Positions 24,775-33,097 of a DNA stretch of 64,000 bases are shown here, one piece after another. Every line of letters starts with the position of its first letter. Within the stretch, counting starts at the first letter, position 1. The DNA lies in the NCBI GenBank assembly GCA_934661765.1, contig CAKUJT010000003.1:30861-94860 (forward strand), given 5' to 3'. This DNA comes from an uncultured Senegalimassilia sp. (GTDB lineage: Bacteria > Actinomycetota > Coriobacteriia > Coriobacteriales > Eggerthellaceae). Made by a program: the position numbers and the translations under genes. Below the pieces are notes generated by a model. The model made no database searches, was not told where the DNA came from, and worked only from the letters and a program-made list of their open reading frames with translations.

Positions 24775-25142
24775 TCGAAAAGCTGAAGAATTGCCCGTTT
24801 TGCGGCGAACAAATCATCAACATCCCTTATACGCGTGCATGCGCCGGCGGTCTGCGCCAGGGGGTGATTCGATGCAGATGCGGCGTCGAGATGCGCATCA
24901 AGGTCGTCGCACCGCCGCAAAACGAATCCTCAAAATCGTTGCTCGCCCTGTTCAACCCTGACGCCGTCGTGTTCGATGGCGATCAGAAAGACGTTGACGC
25001 GATCATCGATTTCACTAAGAAGGCCATGTCCGAACGGTGGAACCAAAGGGCGCCGGAGCGCCTCTCCGCCGAATACGTGGCATCCCGCGTCGCCGAGCTG
25101 CGCGAGTTGTCAGAGGAGGCTTCAAATGAAAAAGACCGCTAG
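24771..25142 (+). CDS. Lar-like zinc-ribbon protein
   Basis: This 123-residue protein begins with CPFCGEQI and a second pair CRCG, followed by a helical C-terminus. It is a paralogue in form of the protein at 24122. The start overlaps the preceding stop. Confidence 0.6.
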   Translation: MIEKLKNCPFCGEQIINIPYTRACAGGLRQGVIRCRCGVEMRIKVVAPPQNESSKSLLALFNPDAVVFDGDQKDVDAIIDFTKKAMSERWNQRAPERLSAEYVASRVAELRELSEEASNEKDR

Positions 25143-25782
25143 TAGGACGGAGCGCCGCCTGGCGGCGAGAAGGCTCCGTGAAGCAGCAGATGGGTTCATC
25201 TACAGCTCCAGCCTGCGCGAGACGCTGGCAAGGCTCACCAAAGCCAAGGACAAGAGCAGGCGCGGCGTCATGCGCAGGCTGGCGAGCCTTATCGAGCCTA
25301 TCCCCATCAATGGTGAAACATCCGATGGCTATCACACGTTCAACGAGCTCTATCACCATCGCGCCGTCCTGTTCTCCGTGGTGGTCGCCGACTTCGCCGA
25401 CAAAGCGTGGAAGGCGAAGGCCCACCACGACGGAACCATGTTCGACGGCATGTTCATCGTCGGCATCGACACACCGGACGGGCAGGCTACCTACCATTAC
25501 GATATCAAGCCGTATTGGGACATGTTCCGCTGCAAGGAGCTCGACCGTGCGCCCGAGTGGGACGGTCATACGCCGGAACAGGCGATTGAGCGCATCGGGA
25601 AGCTGAAGGTCGAACCCGGATACCCGAAGTGCTGGATCAGATTCGGCACGCCCGGCCATCCGTGGGGCGTTTGCTCGAACTGCGGAGCGCTCGTCGATTC
25701 CAAGCACGCGACGAGCAGCGCAACGGAGTACCTGCCTACGAGATTTTGCCCCAACTGCGGTGCGAAAGTGGTGAGCGAATGA
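25126..25782 (+). CDS. Phage protein with C-terminal double zinc ribbon
   Basis: This 218-residue protein has a conserved-looking core (FNELYHHRAVLFSVVVADF and WDGHTPEQAIERI). The C-terminal ribbon uses CSNCG and CPNCGAKV. AGAGGAGG precedes the ATG. The core is familiar from many phage small-gene clusters but lacks an assigned function. Its ribbon resembles that of the protein at 25930. Confidence 0.65.
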   Translation: MKKTASRTERRLAARRLREAADGFIYSSSLRETLARLTKAKDKSRRGVMRRLASLIEPIPINGETSDGYHTFNELYHHRAVLFSVVVADFADKAWKAKAHHDGTMFDGMFIVGIDTPDGQATYHYDIKPYWDMFRCKELDRAPEWDGHTPEQAIERIGKLKVEPGYPKCWIRFGTPGHPWGVCSNCGALVDSKHATSSATEYLPTRFCPNCGAKVVSE

Positions 25783-25937
25783 AATTCAGAATCATAGAGG
25801 CCCATGAGGTCGATATCCCGGACGATGAGTATTACGCGATGGAGGAGCCGTTGGAAGAAATCAGCGACAACGCGCCTTGGTATATCAAAGTGTACGGGTG
25901 CGAAGGATGGTGCGAGGAGGTGGAGCAGCTTGTCTGA
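25779..25937 (+). CDS. Small acidic phage protein
   Basis: This 52-residue acidic ORF overlaps the preceding stop and the next start. No family is recognised. Confidence 0.5.
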   Translation: MKFRIIEAHEVDIPDDEYYAMEEPLEEISDNAPWYIKVYGCEGWCEEVEQLV

Positions 25938-26202
25938 CCATGGTAAGCCGAACTACTCATGGGACTGGGTCAACGGCATGCACATCGGCTACACGCCAGA
26001 GCGCATCAGGGTCGAGGGACGCGGCGGCGCGGTCGAGTACGTGCCGGACGCGGGGACGTACCGCAACCTCGCGACGAAACCAGCCGACGAGCTGCTATGC
26101 AGCAGATGCGGCGAGCACGTCGATATCGCGTACATGGAGAGCGCGGACGATTACCACGCGAGATATTGCCCGAACTGCGGAGCGCAGGTGGTGGACGAAT
26201 GA
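25930..26202 (+). CDS. Zinc-ribbon phage protein
   Basis: This 90-residue protein ends with CSRCG and CPNCGAQVV, nearly the same layout as the C-terminus of the protein at 25126. TTG start at 25930 is inferred from frame and the GAGGAGG upstream. Confidence 0.6.
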   Translation: MSDHGKPNYSWDWVNGMHIGYTPERIRVEGRGGAVEYVPDAGTYRNLATKPADELLCSRCGEHVDIAYMESADDYHARYCPNCGAQVVDE

Positions 26203-26597
26203 GCTGCGAAGATCCTGCCGCCGAGGAGATGCGCAGACGCAGGAGCAGAGAGTGGTACGAGTCCCGTTTCCGCTGCGGGCACGCAACTGTCTGCCCGCTG
26301 TGCGGAGACTACACAGTATCGAAGCACGGCTACCACCTCATCTGCGCGAAGAAGGCGGGCATCAAGAGGCCGAAAAGGAAGGGTCGGAATCTGCAGGTAG
26401 GCGGAAGGGCCATGCCGGAGGCCGTCGGCCAAGGCGCCACGATAGGTCGGGTCGTCAGGGAGGACGGGGCGGTGTTCGAATCCCCGAGCGCCGCCGCCCT
26501 GTCGACGTACGGCTATTGCGGGGCGAGCTCGAACATCAAGCGGGCCGTCAGGACCGGCTGCAGGGCAGGCGGCTATCGCTGGAAGGAGGAGCGATGA
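26199..26597 (+). CDS. Basic zinc-binding phage protein
   Basis: This 132-residue protein has C-x-H and CPLCGDY near the N-terminus, a basic linker (KRPKRKGRN), and a C-terminal segment (VFESPSAAALSTYG, GGYRWKEE) like the NUMOD-type DNA-binding modules found beside HNH enzymes. No nuclease motif is present. It may bind DNA. Confidence 0.6.
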   Translation: MSCEDPAAEEMRRRRSREWYESRFRCGHATVCPLCGDYTVSKHGYHLICAKKAGIKRPKRKGRNLQVGGRAMPEAVGQGATIGRVVREDGAVFESPSAAALSTYGYCGASSNIKRAVRTGCRAGGYRWKEER

Positions 26598-26908
26598 GCA
26601 GGCAGACCGTGTACGACTGGCTGGAATGGGCGCAGGACAAGTACGATGCCGCCCAGGAGCGCTTCGCCCGCGGCGGGAGCACCATGGAGACCATGAACCA
26701 GTACAGCACCCTCGTCTCGGCGCTCGAAGACGCCATCGCGTACAGGAGCGGCGGGAAGAGCGCGGACGAGCAAGCCTTCGGCAAAGCCGGGGAGTCGCTG
26801 CGGAGGATGTGCGAGAACATGCGCCTCAACGCCGACTCGCGCCCCGGCTCCTCCACGGTGAGCGCCTGGGCCGACGAGCTTGAGAGGCTGGCAAGGGAGG
26901 TTTGCTGA
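26594..26908 (+). CDS. Hypothetical phage protein
   Basis: This 104-residue all-helical protein is preceded by GGAAGGAGG. The start overlaps the preceding stop. No family is recognised. Confidence 0.6.
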   Translation: MSRQTVYDWLEWAQDKYDAAQERFARGGSTMETMNQYSTLVSALEDAIAYRSGGKSADEQAFGKAGESLRRMCENMRLNADSRPGSSTVSAWADELERLAREVC

Positions 26909-27198
26909 TGGGCGGATACGAGCCGCCAAGCGGATGGAACCTGCCGCCAGGGTGCTTCGAGTCGGACGCGGACGCGCCGTGGAACCGCGAGGAGGCGCCG
27001 ACCTGCGGCGGATGCTGCCACCTGCTGGACGGATGCTGCGACTACGGCATCTGCGAGCTTGAGTTCGAGGAGGCGTTCGACGCCCAGGAGGCGAAGGAGC
27101 CGATGGCCGCATGGGAGGCCGCTTGCTGGGCGCGTGACTGGGTCGCCGAGCACTACAAGGACATGCAGGAGGACGTGTGCGAACGGTTCGATGGGTAG
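26908..27198 (+). CDS. Cysteine-rich hypothetical phage protein
   Basis: This 96-residue acidic protein has a cysteine cluster (CGGCCHLLDGCCDYGIC) that could bind metal. The ATG follows the previous TGA directly. Confidence 0.55.
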   Translation: MGGYEPPSGWNLPPGCFESDADAPWNREEAPTCGGCCHLLDGCCDYGICELEFEEAFDAQEAKEPMAAWEAACWARDWVAEHYKDMQEDVCERFDG

Positions 27199-27305
27199 CG
27201 GCATCATGCGCCGCGCTGCTGGCCGCGATCATGGCCCTTGAGGCCTTGGCGGCGCGGATGCTGGCTGCGGGGCTGCTGATGCTCGCCTCGCTCGCCTGCG
27301 GATAG
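27177..27305 (+). CDS. Tiny membrane protein (GTG start)
   Basis: This 42-residue hydrophobic ORF overlaps the previous gene. AGGAGG at 27167-27172 precedes the GTG. The sequence is almost one long Ala/Leu/Met membrane helix. Coding status is uncertain. Confidence 0.4.
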   Translation: MRTVRWVAASCAALLAAIMALEALAARMLAAGLLMLASLACG

Positions 27306-27316
27306 GAGGTGGCCGG

Positions 27317-27412
27317 TTGACTAACTGGGAGCGGTACTTCGCCTCGTGGGGCGAGTATCTGGACTGGCTGCGGGCCGAGTACGACGACGGAACGATAAGG
27401 TGGGATGGCTGA
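27317..27412 (+). CDS. Tiny hypothetical protein (TTG start)
   Basis: This 31-residue Trp-rich ORF follows AGGAGGTGG. Its stop overlaps the next ATG. Coding status rests on signals and packing only. Confidence 0.4.
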   Translation: MTNWERYFASWGEYLDWLRAEYDDGTIRWDG

Positions 27413-27522
27413 TGCGCGGTGTGAACTGGGGATGCCTGGCGTTCATCGCCGCGTCCCTGCTGATAGACGCGCTTTGCTTGCGGGCGGCTGTATCGCTCGC
27501 AAGCTGGATGATAGGAGGATGA
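27412..27522 (+). CDS. Tiny membrane protein
   Basis: This 36-residue ORF has one membrane helix (CLAFIAASLLIDALCL). It overlaps the preceding stop and is itself followed by another tiny membrane ORF. Confidence 0.45.
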   Translation: MRGVNWGCLAFIAASLLIDALCLRAAVSLASWMIGG

Positions 27523-27523
27523 C

Positions 27524-27640
27524 ATGTTCGACAAGCTGATGCCGAAGGTCGTCAGCGCCCTGGTGCTCGTGCTGATGGTGCTGCTGCTCGTGGGCGGCAT
27601 CGTCGCATGCGTGCGATGGATAGGTGGGATGCTCGCATGA
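27524..27640 (+). CDS. Tiny membrane protein
   Basis: This 38-residue ORF has a strong membrane helix (VVSALVLVLMVLLLVGGIVA). ATAGGAGG precedes it. Its stop overlaps the next start. Confidence 0.5.
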   Translation: MFDKLMPKVVSALVLVLMVLLLVGGIVACVRWIGGMLA

Positions 27641-27837
27641 GCGTCGGGGAGGAGGTGGCCAAGCAGGTTCGCGACGCCGCCGCGCTCCTGGAATCCATGG
27701 CAGACGATATCGCCGGCGACTTCGACGAGAGGTTCGTGCTGCCGCCCATCGCGATCACGATCGAGGTCGGGAGCGGCGACGAGCTGCCCACCCTGTCGGT
27801 GAGGAAGGACTACCTGGCAAGGAAGCGGGAGCTGTGA
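27637..27837 (+). CDS. Small hypothetical phage protein
   Basis: This 66-residue ORF has an amphipathic helical start and a beta-like end. It is coupled to both neighbours. Confidence 0.55.
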   Translation: MSVGEEVAKQVRDAAALLESMADDIAGDFDERFVLPPIAITIEVGSGDELPTLSVRKDYLARKREL

Positions 27838-28115
27838 GCTGGGGAGGAAACGGCAACGCCGAGCGCAAGCTGAAGGCGAGGCTGAGGGCGGAGGGCAGGC
27901 CGTGCCACATATGCGGCATGCCAATCGACTACAGCCTGCCGCCCGGAGACCCGTGGAGCTTCGAGGCGGACCACGTGAACCCGAGGTCCAGGGGCGGTGC
28001 ATCGTACGACTACGGCAACCTGGACGCGGCGCACCGCATCTGCAACCAGCGTAAGGGCGCGCACGTGCCGGGAGACGACAGGCCGACGGAGATACGGCGC
28101 ACGCGGCTGTTCTGA
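27834..28115 (+). CDS. HNH endonuclease of the packaging module
   Basis: This 93-residue protein has CHIC, then EADHVNPRSRGGASYDYGNL and AHRICNQRKG, the complete HNH fold with Asp-His, Asn and His. Such small HNH proteins lie beside terminase in HK97-type cos phages and help cut at cos. GTG start overlaps the preceding stop. Confidence 0.88.
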   Translation: MSWGGNGNAERKLKARLRAEGRPCHICGMPIDYSLPPGDPWSFEADHVNPRSRGGASYDYGNLDAAHRICNQRKGAHVPGDDRPTEIRRTRLF

Positions 28116-28157
28116 CGGCGAGATGGAACGAGGAAAAAAGCATACAGGGCACCCCTT

Positions 28158-28192
28158 GGGGCGCATCCGTTTCGGCGGCTGCGCCCCTTTTT
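28158..28192 (+). terminator. Rho-independent terminator of the early operon
   Basis: GGGGCGCA (28158-28165) pairs with TGCGCCCC (28180-28187), followed by TTTTT. It separates the early from the late genes. The rest of the gap to 28364 has no gene and may hold cos. Confidence 0.75.
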
Positions 28193-28364
28193 CGTTCGCG
28201 CCGGCGGCGGCTCGGCGGAATCGGCGGGGGCATCGCCCCTCCCCGGGGGTGCAAGGTGCCCCATGCCGCCCAGGACCGATTTCCCCCCGCGCCAAAAGCG
28301 GAGTCCAAGGCATCTGTCGCATCTCACGGCGAGGGCATAATCGCCGCAGAGAAAAGGAGGGCGG

Positions 28365-28799
28365 ATGCTCGAAATGCCGGAGAACATAGCGAAAGACGAG
28401 TACCAGGCCGCGATCTGGCGCAGCGTCACCGCGTCCGGGCGGTTCTCCGACGAGGACGCTCCGAACATCGCGCTGCTGTGCTTCTGGCACTCGGTCGCCA
28501 AGGCCGCCGAGGACGCCATGAGCAAAGGCAAGTCCGTGAAGGTGCTCGACCAGGTCGGCTACAAGCAGATGAAGGCGAGGAACGGCCGGATGGCCATCCT
28601 TGAGCGCCCGCACCCGGCAGTAACGGTGCTGAAACAGGCGACGGCGGAGATACGAGCGCTCAACGACACGCTCGGGCTGTCGCGCAAGATCGGCGCCGCC
28701 GTCCCGGCCGCGCCGGCACGCCCGCAGAGCGACGGCGCGAAGGTGCTCGCCCTCATGTTTAACGATCGTGAGCGTAAGGCCAAGGCGGCAGGGGCCTGA
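28365..28799 (+). CDS. Terminase small subunit (P27-like)
   Basis: This 144-residue helical protein lies directly before the large terminase and overlaps it. Its composition and the LLCFWHSVAKAAEDA and LNDTLGLSRKIG blocks are typical of P27-type small subunits, which bind DNA at the packaging site. AGGAGG lies just before the ATG; an ATG nine bases later is possible. Confidence 0.75.
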   Translation: MLEMPENIAKDEYQAAIWRSVTASGRFSDEDAPNIALLCFWHSVAKAAEDAMSKGKSVKVLDQVGYKQMKARNGRMAILERPHPAVTVLKQATAEIRALNDTLGLSRKIGAAVPAAPARPQSDGAKVLALMFNDRERKAKAAGA

Positions 28800-30220
28800 T
28801 GGAGCCGAGGCAGACACCGACATACGAGGCGAACATACCCGCAGACCTCAGCGGAGACGGAGAGATGGCGTGCAAACTTGCAGCGGCCTACTTCGGCGAC
28901 CCGCTGCCCTGGCAGCCTCACCTTCTCGATGCGATGCTCGCAAGAGACGAGCGCGACAGGTACGCGCTCCGCGCACTGGGCATCTCCATCCCGCGCCAGA
29001 ATGGCAAGAGCTGGGTAGTCCGCGCACGCTGCTTCTACGGCGCCCTCAACGGCGAGAAGATCCTGTACACCTGCCAGCACGGCGACACGTCCGACCAGAT
29101 GTTCCAGGAGCTGTCCCAGCCCTTCGAGGACGAGGACGAGGCGGAGCTGCACGACCTGTTGCTCGCGGTGCGCAAGGCGAACGGGCAGCAGGCCATCAAG
29201 CTGCGCAACGGCGGGCTCATACGCTTCACGACGCGCACCGACTCGCTCGCGCGAGGCAAGACTTACGACGCGCTGATCTATGACGAGGCGCAGGAGCTTA
29301 CGGCGAAGCAGCAGGCGGCGTCCCTGCCAGCCATCTCAGCAGGCTCCAAGCACAACCCGCAGACCATCTACCTCGGGACGCCGCCGAACCCGGACAACGT
29401 AGGGACGGTGTTCCTGGACCTGCACAACAACGTGCACTCGGGCAAGTCCGAGATGGGCTGGATCGAATGGGGCGCAACGGAGATAGGCGACGTGCACGAC
29501 GAGTCGCGCTGGTACGAGTACAACCCGTCCATGGGCGTGCTGCTCGACTACGCGGCCATCAAAGGCGAGTCCGAGCAGATGGAGCCCGACGTGTTCGCGC
29601 GAGAGCGCCTTGGATGGTGGTCGCCCATCGGCGGCGATGGCATATATGCGCTCTCTGCCGAGAAGTGGGCGAAGTGCGAGGCCGACACCGCACAGACCGA
29701 CGGCAAGCTCGCGTTCGGCGTGAAGTTCAGCCACGACGGATCGCGCGCCGCCGTCTCGTGGGCTCTCGCCGACCGGGACGGCCCGTCGTACGTCGAGCTG
29801 TACGACGTCATGGGCGCATCGGGCGGCACGGCAAGCATCTCCGACATGCTGCTGCGCAACCGCGACGAGATCGCGTGCGTATGCATCGACGGAAGGTCCG
29901 GCGCGGACGCGCTCAAGCGGCGGATGCTCGATGGCGGCTTCCCGAAGAAGGCGCTCGTCATGGGCACGCCCGCGATCGTGCAGGCCGCATCCTCGATGCT
30001 CGCGGACGAGGTCAACGCGGGGACGCTGTCGCACATCGCCTCGCCTGCGCTCGACGACTCCGCGACCGGCTCGCTCAAGCGCGACGTCGGCAGGGACGGA
30101 TGGGGCTTCGCGGACGGCCCCAACTCGATGGCCGCGCCGATAGAGTCCGCATCGCTCGCCCTGTGGGCGGCGCGAACGACCAAACGAGACCCGCGAAGGG
30201 AACAGGAGGCTAGCTTCTGA
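28799..30220 (+). CDS. terL: Terminase large subunit
   Basis: This 473-residue ATPase-nuclease packages phage DNA into proheads. The Walker A-like motif SIPRQNGKSW lies near residues 63-72 and the Walker B motif ALIYDEAQEL near 157-166. A C-terminal RNase-H-like nuclease region begins with acidic FGVKFSHDGSRAAV and continues with VCIDGRSG. The start overlaps the small subunit (ATGG/TGATG). Confidence 0.92.
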   Translation: MEPRQTPTYEANIPADLSGDGEMACKLAAAYFGDPLPWQPHLLDAMLARDERDRYALRALGISIPRQNGKSWVVRARCFYGALNGEKILYTCQHGDTSDQMFQELSQPFEDEDEAELHDLLLAVRKANGQQAIKLRNGGLIRFTTRTDSLARGKTYDALIYDEAQELTAKQQAASLPAISAGSKHNPQTIYLGTPPNPDNVGTVFLDLHNNVHSGKSEMGWIEWGATEIGDVHDESRWYEYNPSMGVLLDYAAIKGESEQMEPDVFARERLGWWSPIGGDGIYALSAEKWAKCEADTAQTDGKLAFGVKFSHDGSRAAVSWALADRDGPSYVELYDVMGASGGTASISDMLLRNRDEIACVCIDGRSGADALKRRMLDGGFPKKALVMGTPAIVQAASSMLADEVNAGTLSHIASPALDDSATGSLKRDVGRDGWGFADGPNSMAAPIESASLALWAARTTKRDPRREQEASF

Positions 30221-31638
30221 TGGCATCGGTGAACATGGAACTGGCGGGGCAGGTGGCGTCGGCCTCCGGCTTGGAGCCGGACGACGCTGCGCTCGTCCGC
30301 GAGCTCATGACCGTCTGGCGCGAGCACCGCGCAACGAACCTAGAGCGCGAGGACTACTATCTCGGGCACGTCCGCGTGAAGGACCTCGGCATAGCGATGC
30401 CGAAGAGCCTCGCGAAGAAGATAGACCCACGCGTCGACTGGCCGCGCAAGGCGGTGCACGCCCTCGCCGACCGCTCGATATTCAACGGCTTCACGTGCGA
30501 CGATGAGGAGACGTCGGCCGCGCTCCGCTCCATCTGCGAGGCGAACCAGCTCGACAGGCTGTACCGCAAGAACCTCATCGGAGAGCTGAAGCACTGCTGC
30601 GGCTTCTGGACCGTCACCGACGGCGGCGGCTTTCCGGTCATCTCGGCGTATCCCGCCACCGCTGCGGCGGCGCTGTGGGACGACGCCCGCAAGGAGATTG
30701 CGGCCGGGCTGGTGGTCGCTGAGTCGAAGAAGATGCCAGGAGACACCGAGCGCGTGCCGACCGTGGTGCACCTGCTCACCGCAGACAACCTCGTGGTTCT
30801 CACGCGAGCCGGAGGCTCCTGGCACGCGGAGTATCGCGAGCACTCCATGGGCCGATGCCTCATGGAGCCCATGGCCCACGGCGCGACGCTCGAAAGGCCG
30901 TTCGGCACGTCGAGAATCACGCGGTCCGTCATGAGCATCACCGATGACGCCATCCGGCAGCGAGCCCGCATGGAGGTGGCCGCAGAGGCGGCGACGCTTC
31001 CTCAGACATGGCTGCTCGGCACCTATAAGAAGATGCTCAACGACAAGAACAAGTACGATGCGAGCATGGGCGCGGTCAACGAGATAACCAAAGACCCGGA
31101 CGGAGACAAGCCCACGGTTTGGCAGTCCGCGCAGCTGCAGATGACCCCGCTCACGGAGTACCTGCGCCAGCTCGCGTGCCAGATGTCTGCGGTCACGAAC
31201 GTACCGGTGAGCTTCTTCGGCGTGTCCAATGACAACCCGTCGTCTAGCGACGCGATCGCCGCGTCCTTGGAGCCTCTGGTCATCGACGCCAAGAACCTCA
31301 ACCGAGACAACGGCGCCGCGCTGCGCAACGTGGCGTACATGGCGCTCGCGGTGGCGAGGGGCACCGACTACGCCACCGAGCGCGACGCCGGGGCGAACGT
31401 CAACCCGCGCTTCCTCTCGCCCGCGTACCCGTCCACAGTGAGCCTCAGCGACGCGCTGCTCAAGCAGGTCCAGGCTCTTCCCAAGCTCGCGAACTCCACG
31501 GTGGCCTACGAGCTGCTCGACTACACGGACGAGCAGATCCAGCGCATCGAGTCGGACAGCAAGAAGGCCTCGGCGAACGCCGCCATCGCCTCCCTGTTCA
31601 AGCCGAAGGAGGGGGAGAATGGCGGAGGTGCCGACTAG
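30220..31638 (+). CDS. Portal protein (SPP1 gp6-like)
   Basis: This 472-residue protein forms the dodecameric channel for DNA entry. KKIDPRVDWPRKAVHALADR, FGTSRITRSVMSITDDAI and the SFFGVSNDNPSSSDAI region with a helical C-terminus match SPP1-type portals. It lies between terminase and MuF and overlaps the latter. Confidence 0.9.
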   Translation: MASVNMELAGQVASASGLEPDDAALVRELMTVWREHRATNLEREDYYLGHVRVKDLGIAMPKSLAKKIDPRVDWPRKAVHALADRSIFNGFTCDDEETSAALRSICEANQLDRLYRKNLIGELKHCCGFWTVTDGGGFPVISAYPATAAAALWDDARKEIAAGLVVAESKKMPGDTERVPTVVHLLTADNLVVLTRAGGSWHAEYREHSMGRCLMEPMAHGATLERPFGTSRITRSVMSITDDAIRQRARMEVAAEAATLPQTWLLGTYKKMLNDKNKYDASMGAVNEITKDPDGDKPTVWQSAQLQMTPLTEYLRQLACQMSAVTNVPVSFFGVSNDNPSSSDAIAASLEPLVIDAKNLNRDNGAALRNVAYMALAVARGTDYATERDAGANVNPRFLSPAYPSTVSLSDALLKQVQALPKLANSTVAYELLDYTDEQIQRIESDSKKASANAAIASLFKPKEGENGGGAD

Positions 31639-32869
31639 CCTCCTCGACGAGCTCACCGACGAGGTGAACAAGCTCTCGGGAGACGCGCAGGAGAAGACGA
31701 GGGCCGCGCTGAAGACGCTGATGGCCGACTGGGAACAGCACGGCGGAGGGGACGTCGCGGCGCTTCGCAACGCGGCCTACGAGACGATAGAGGCGGTGCT
31801 GCTCTACTACGCGGACACGTGCGCCGCCGCAAGAGCCGCCGAATACTACGACGCGGTGAGGCAGGCGCAGGGCTTCTCCGGCGGATACTCGGCGGTGGCC
31901 GAGTCGATGCGCGACCCCGACGCCACGCTCGGCGCCGTGAAGTACTTCATCGGAAAGGTCGTCGAAGGCGCTCCCGAGGCGTTCGTCTCGCTGTGCGTCG
32001 CAAGAATCGACGAGGAGATCAGGCGTGCGGCGAACAGGTGCGTGGCGCACAACGCCCGCAAAGACCCGGCGAAGCCGAGATATGCGCGCGTACCCCGAGG
32101 CGAGACGTGCGGGTTCTGCCTCATGCTGGCCTCGTTCGGGTTCAACGCGAAGACCGAGGAGGCGGCAAGCCACTCGCACGCGCACTGCGACTGCCGAATC
32201 GTCCCCGGATTCGACGGCAAGACGAAGGTGAGGGGCTACGACCCGGACGGGATGTACGAGAGGTACAACGAATGCCTGGCGGCGCTGGGCGGGCGCAACG
32301 GCATCTCCTCCGACTGGTACGCCATGCCGAGAGAGGACAGGGAAGCCTTCATCAAGCGGCACGGTGGCAGCAACAGCAAGGCGCTCAAAGCCTACACGAA
32401 CAGCCGCATATCGTCGGAGATCGGGACAAGAGATCCTGGGTGGTTCAAGACCGGCAAAGAGCCAAAAGTCGGTTTTATCAGCAAAGAGGTGGAGAAGCGG
32501 GCAACCGAAGCGGAGATAGGGACAGCGAAGAGACTGGCGCATCACGGCGTCGCTTCGACGTTCATCCAAGATTACAGATGGGTTCAGGAAGACGGCCGAA
32601 AGCGCAAGGTAGGTCTTCCAGACCTGGAAAACGGAATCGAGATCAAGACAATCGGGACGTCTGGAAACGCATGGGGCGCAATGAAGAACTACCTTGACAG
32701 CACAGCTGGAAAGGAAGGCGTCAAATGCATGGTCGTGGACAACTCGGTATCTGACCGTATAAGCGACGAGGCGCTAATAGACGCAGCCAATGAGCTTGTC
32801 GCGAAGTACCCAAAAGTAGCACATGTCCGCTTGCTGCTAAAGGACGGCAGGTACATAGCAATCAAATAA
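31619..32869 (+). CDS. MuF-like head protein with C-terminal nuclease/toxin-like domain
   Basis: This 416-residue protein has an N-terminal MuF/SPP1-gp7-like minor-head region with the metal-type cluster ETCGFCLMLAS and SHAHCDCRIVP (about residues 161-198). Past residue ~260 a different domain begins. It carries GLPDLENGIEIKTIG, with Asp and Glu-x-Lys as in PD-(D/E)XK nucleases and CdiA-type toxin ends. The DNA of this part is visibly richer in A/T. MuF-toxin fusions are a known prophage class. No obvious immunity gene follows. Stable fusion and activity are inferred. Confidence 0.75.
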   Translation: MAEVPTSLLDELTDEVNKLSGDAQEKTRAALKTLMADWEQHGGGDVAALRNAAYETIEAVLLYYADTCAAARAAEYYDAVRQAQGFSGGYSAVAESMRDPDATLGAVKYFIGKVVEGAPEAFVSLCVARIDEEIRRAANRCVAHNARKDPAKPRYARVPRGETCGFCLMLASFGFNAKTEEAASHSHAHCDCRIVPGFDGKTKVRGYDPDGMYERYNECLAALGGRNGISSDWYAMPREDREAFIKRHGGSNSKALKAYTNSRISSEIGTRDPGWFKTGKEPKVGFISKEVEKRATEAEIGTAKRLAHHGVASTFIQDYRWVQEDGRKRKVGLPDLENGIEIKTIGTSGNAWGAMKNYLDSTAGKEGVKCMVVDNSVSDRISDEALIDAANELVAKYPKVAHVRLLLKDGRYIAIK

Positions 32870-32946
32870 AAAGGAACGGCACCGAAAACCTCAAAAGTAG
32901 AGGGCAGCATACCGTTCCTATCTGCATTATAGCAGCGCAAATCGTC

Positions 32947-32972
32947 AAGGGCCACCTGCGGGTGGCCCTTTT
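32947..32972 (+). terminator. Terminator-like hairpin after the MuF gene
   Basis: AAGGGCCACC pairs with GGTGGCCCTT around a four-base loop and runs into TTTT. A longer imperfect stem (32872-32879 with 32912-32919) precedes it. The 228-base gap contains no convincing gene. Confidence 0.6.
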
Positions 32973-33097
32973 CATGCCGAATCTCACGCTCATAGGACAC
33001 TGCCATGCGACAGGGCCGCACGGCCCGTAACGCACATCTAGCGGGCGCGGCCGCACGGCCGACCCGGCGAGCCGCACGGCTCGGGAAAGGACGCGAC

